From the NCBI RefSeq assembly GCF_025698545.1, contig NC_068571.1:53353733-53417732 (forward strand): DNA of 64,000 bases, in the 5' to 3' direction. Made by a program: the position numbers and the translations under genes. A model generated the notes under the pieces. It made no database searches. It saw nothing but the letters and a program-made list of their open reading frames with translations, and was not told the origin of the DNA. Shown here piece after piece: positions 62,268 through 64,000 of this stretch. The number at the start of each line of letters is the position of its first letter. The first letter of the stretch is position 1. The stretch is from Gossypium raimondii. Its lineage: Eukaryota > Streptophyta > Magnoliopsida > Malvales > Malvaceae.

Positions 62268-63000
62268 AGCATTTGAGAACTGTGTTACAGACTTTGCGAG
62301 ATAAACAATTATTTGCTAAATTTAGCAAGTGCGAGTTTTGGCTCCGAGAAGTTTGATTTTGGGGACACATTGTTTCGACGGAAGGCATCAGAGTTGATCC
62401 GAATAAGATTTCAGCAGTTGTTGATTGGAAACCACCGAGAAACATATCTGAGGTTAGAAGCTTTCTGGGATTAGAAGGCTATTATCGTAGATTTGTAAAA
62501 GGGTTCTCAACGATAGCTACACCGGTGACTCGGTTATTGCAAAAAGATACAAAGTTTGAGTGGTCTGAGAAATGCCAACAGAGTTTTAATCAGTTGAAAG
62601 CACTGTTAACCAAAGCACCAGTTTTAGTTCTACCTGAGTCGGGTAAAGAATTTGTGATTTTTAGTGATGCATCACTCAACGGTTTGGGTTGTGTTTTAAT
62701 GGAATAAGGCAAAATGATAGTGTATGCTTCCAGATGATTAAAGACGCATGAGAAGAATTATCCGACACATGACTTGGAGTTAGTTGCGATCGTGTTTGCA
62801 TTAAAAATTTGGCAACATCATTTGTTCAGTGAAAAGTGCCACAAATTTACCGATCACAAGAGCTTAAAGTATTTGATGTCATAGAAAGATTTGAATTTGA
62901 GACAGCGAAGATGGCTTGAACTATTGAAATATTATGAGTTAGTGATTGGTTATCACCCGGGAAAAGCAAATGTAGTCGCGGATGCTTTGAGTAGAAAATC
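62268..63000 (+). pseudogene. Host element RT C-terminus and RNase H
   Basis: Continues the [21 protein letters not shown], a stop, then [16 protein letters not shown] and [13 protein letters not shown]. RNase H follows: [16 protein letters not shown] (catalytic Asp present), stops at 62705 and 62737, [26 protein letters not shown], a stop at about 62882, then GYHPGKANVVADALSRK. Apart from these stops the motifs are well preserved. Confidence 0.9.
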
Positions 63001-64000
63001 TTTGTTTGCTCTGAGAGTGTTAAATACGCGATTAACTTTTTTTGATGATGGTTCGATTTTAGCTGATTTAAAAGCTAAACCGGTGTTCCTTCAGCAAATT
63101 TGCGAATCACAAAAATGTGATAATGATTTACAAACTAAACGAGTACAGTGTGAGTCAACTTCTGATTTTAAATTTCAAGACGGACCCGATGGTTGCCTAT
63201 TGTTCCAAGGTAGAGTTTGTGTGTTGAAGAATCCTGAGCTTATACAGAAAATTTTGCACGAAGCACACAGTGGTAGCTTGCCTGTTCATCTGGGGAGTAC
63301 TAAGATGTACATTGATTTGAGACAAATGTATTGGTGGCCGAGTATGAAACGTGACATTTCTGATTTTGTGTCGAGATGCTTGATTGGTCAACAAGTCAAG
63401 ACCGAACATTAAGTGCCTTCAGGACTGTTACAGCTAATGATGATACTGGAGTGGAAATGAGATAGAGTTATGATGGATTTCGTATCAGGATTATCCCAAT
63501 CTATGCAAAAGAAAGATGTTATCAGGGTTGTTGTTGATCGTTTGACGAAGTCTGCATATTTTATTTCGGTGTGTACAGACTTCTCTCTTGATAGACTAGC
63601 TGAGTTGTATATTTCTTAGATTGTTAGATTGCACGGAATGCCAGTCTCTATTATTTCGGATAGAGATCTGCGGTTTACATCCCGATTTTGGAATAAATTA
63701 CAAGAAGCTTTGGGTACGCAGTTGCATTTTAGCACCGTATTTCATCCTCAAACCGATGGTCAGTCTGAGAGAGTGATTTAAATTCTCGAAGATATGCTTC
63801 GTTGTTGTGTATTAGAGTTTGAAGTCAATTGGGAAAAATATTTACCATTGATTGAATTCACGTATAACAATAGTTTTTAGTTAAGCATTAAGAAGGCACC
63901 GTACGAAGCTTTATATAGTCATAAATGCTGAACTTCGTTGTACTGGACCAAACTTAGTGAGAAAAAGATACACAGGGTTGATTTGATCTGAGAAACCGAA
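63001..64000 (+). pseudogene. Host element integrase, continues beyond the window
   Basis: Zinc-binding part: ILHEAHSGSLPVHLGSTKMY and FVSRCLIGQQVK, where the last Cys of HHCC is Gly. A stop follows at about 63410. Core: MMDFVSGLSQ (Asp, about 63473), [11 protein letters not shown] (Asp, about 63660) and [12 protein letters not shown] (Glu, about 63770), so the D-D-E residues persist, but stops lie at about 63618, 63779, 63878 and 63928. The GPY/F and chromodomain regions would lie right of 64000. Confidence 0.9.

Larger units (their letters stand above)
47168..64000 (+). mobile_element. Ty3/gypsy retrotransposon (host of two nested insertions), runs off the right edge
   Basis: An old plus-strand element with LTR (47168-49545), primer site, gag, protease, RT, RNase H and integrase in the Ty3/gypsy order. 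It is interrupted by an Athila-type element (51272-59113) and a solo LTR (59908-62262). Its own sequence in the window totals about 6.6 kb. Many stop codons and frameshifts show it is dead. The gag-pol sequence resembles chromovirus (Tekay/Del-like) elements common in cotton, but the diagnostic chromodomain would lie beyond 64000. Confidence 0.9.

Overview
The window is plant nuclear DNA from a dicot. Genes are split by many GT-AG introns, intergenic DNA is AT-rich, and the right quarter is nested LTR retrotransposons. The protein sequences and the style of the repeats suggest Malvaceae, probably cotton (Gossypium). That assignment is inference, because no search was possible.

Genic part (1-42.7 kb), in order. 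(1) A minus-strand gene for a NUP1/NUP136-like nuclear-pore protein, cut by the left edge. (2) A plus-strand REI1/ZNF622-type zinc-finger factor of 60S ribosome assembly. (3) A minus-strand DUF1644 RING-like zinc-finger protein. (4) A plus-strand cytosolic aspartyl-tRNA synthetase. (5) A minus-strand group-C Raf-like kinase (RAF22/RAF28 type) with a 3.3 kb intron inside the kinase domain. (6) A plus-strand PRMT5/SKB1 protein arginine methyltransferase with 23 coding exons. (7) A minus-strand MraW/RsmH-type chloroplast 16S rRNA methyltransferase (CMAL-like). For genes 2 and 4-7 the splice sites were placed by hand and the codon phase closes exactly from start to stop (392, 543, 415, 650 and 439 aa). 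Three of the seven (REI1-like, AspRS, CMAL-like) serve translation or ribosome biogenesis. There is no operon-like cooperation. The genes sit as divergent or convergent neighbours.

Between these genes lie two solo LTRs. One is 2.3 kb at 15948-18250 with a perfect CAAAT target duplication. The other is a probable 742 bp copia-like LTR at 30550-31291, just upstream of PRMT5. Other intergenic content includes worn repeats at 25-30 kb, among them a cluster of GTATCGATAC-type palindromes.

Repeat-rich part (42.7-64 kb). It starts with an unassigned AT-rich stretch holding a 274 bp tandem duplication, followed by a decayed nuclear copy of chloroplast rpoB (46.25-46.97 kb). From 47168 to the right edge runs one old Ty3/gypsy element on the plus strand: LTR, tRNA-iMet-type primer site, gag, protease, RT, RNase H and integrase, all with stops. 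It is broken by two later insertions: an internally deleted Athila-type element on the minus strand (51272-59113, target duplication GTAGA/GTGGA) and a solo LTR (59908-62262, target duplication TGCTG/TGCCG). Removing both restores a continuous gag-pol order.

No undescribed cellular system was found. The most informative observations are the datable nesting of the retroelements, the severely deleted Athila derivative, the rpoB insertion, and the LTR lying upstream of PRMT5.
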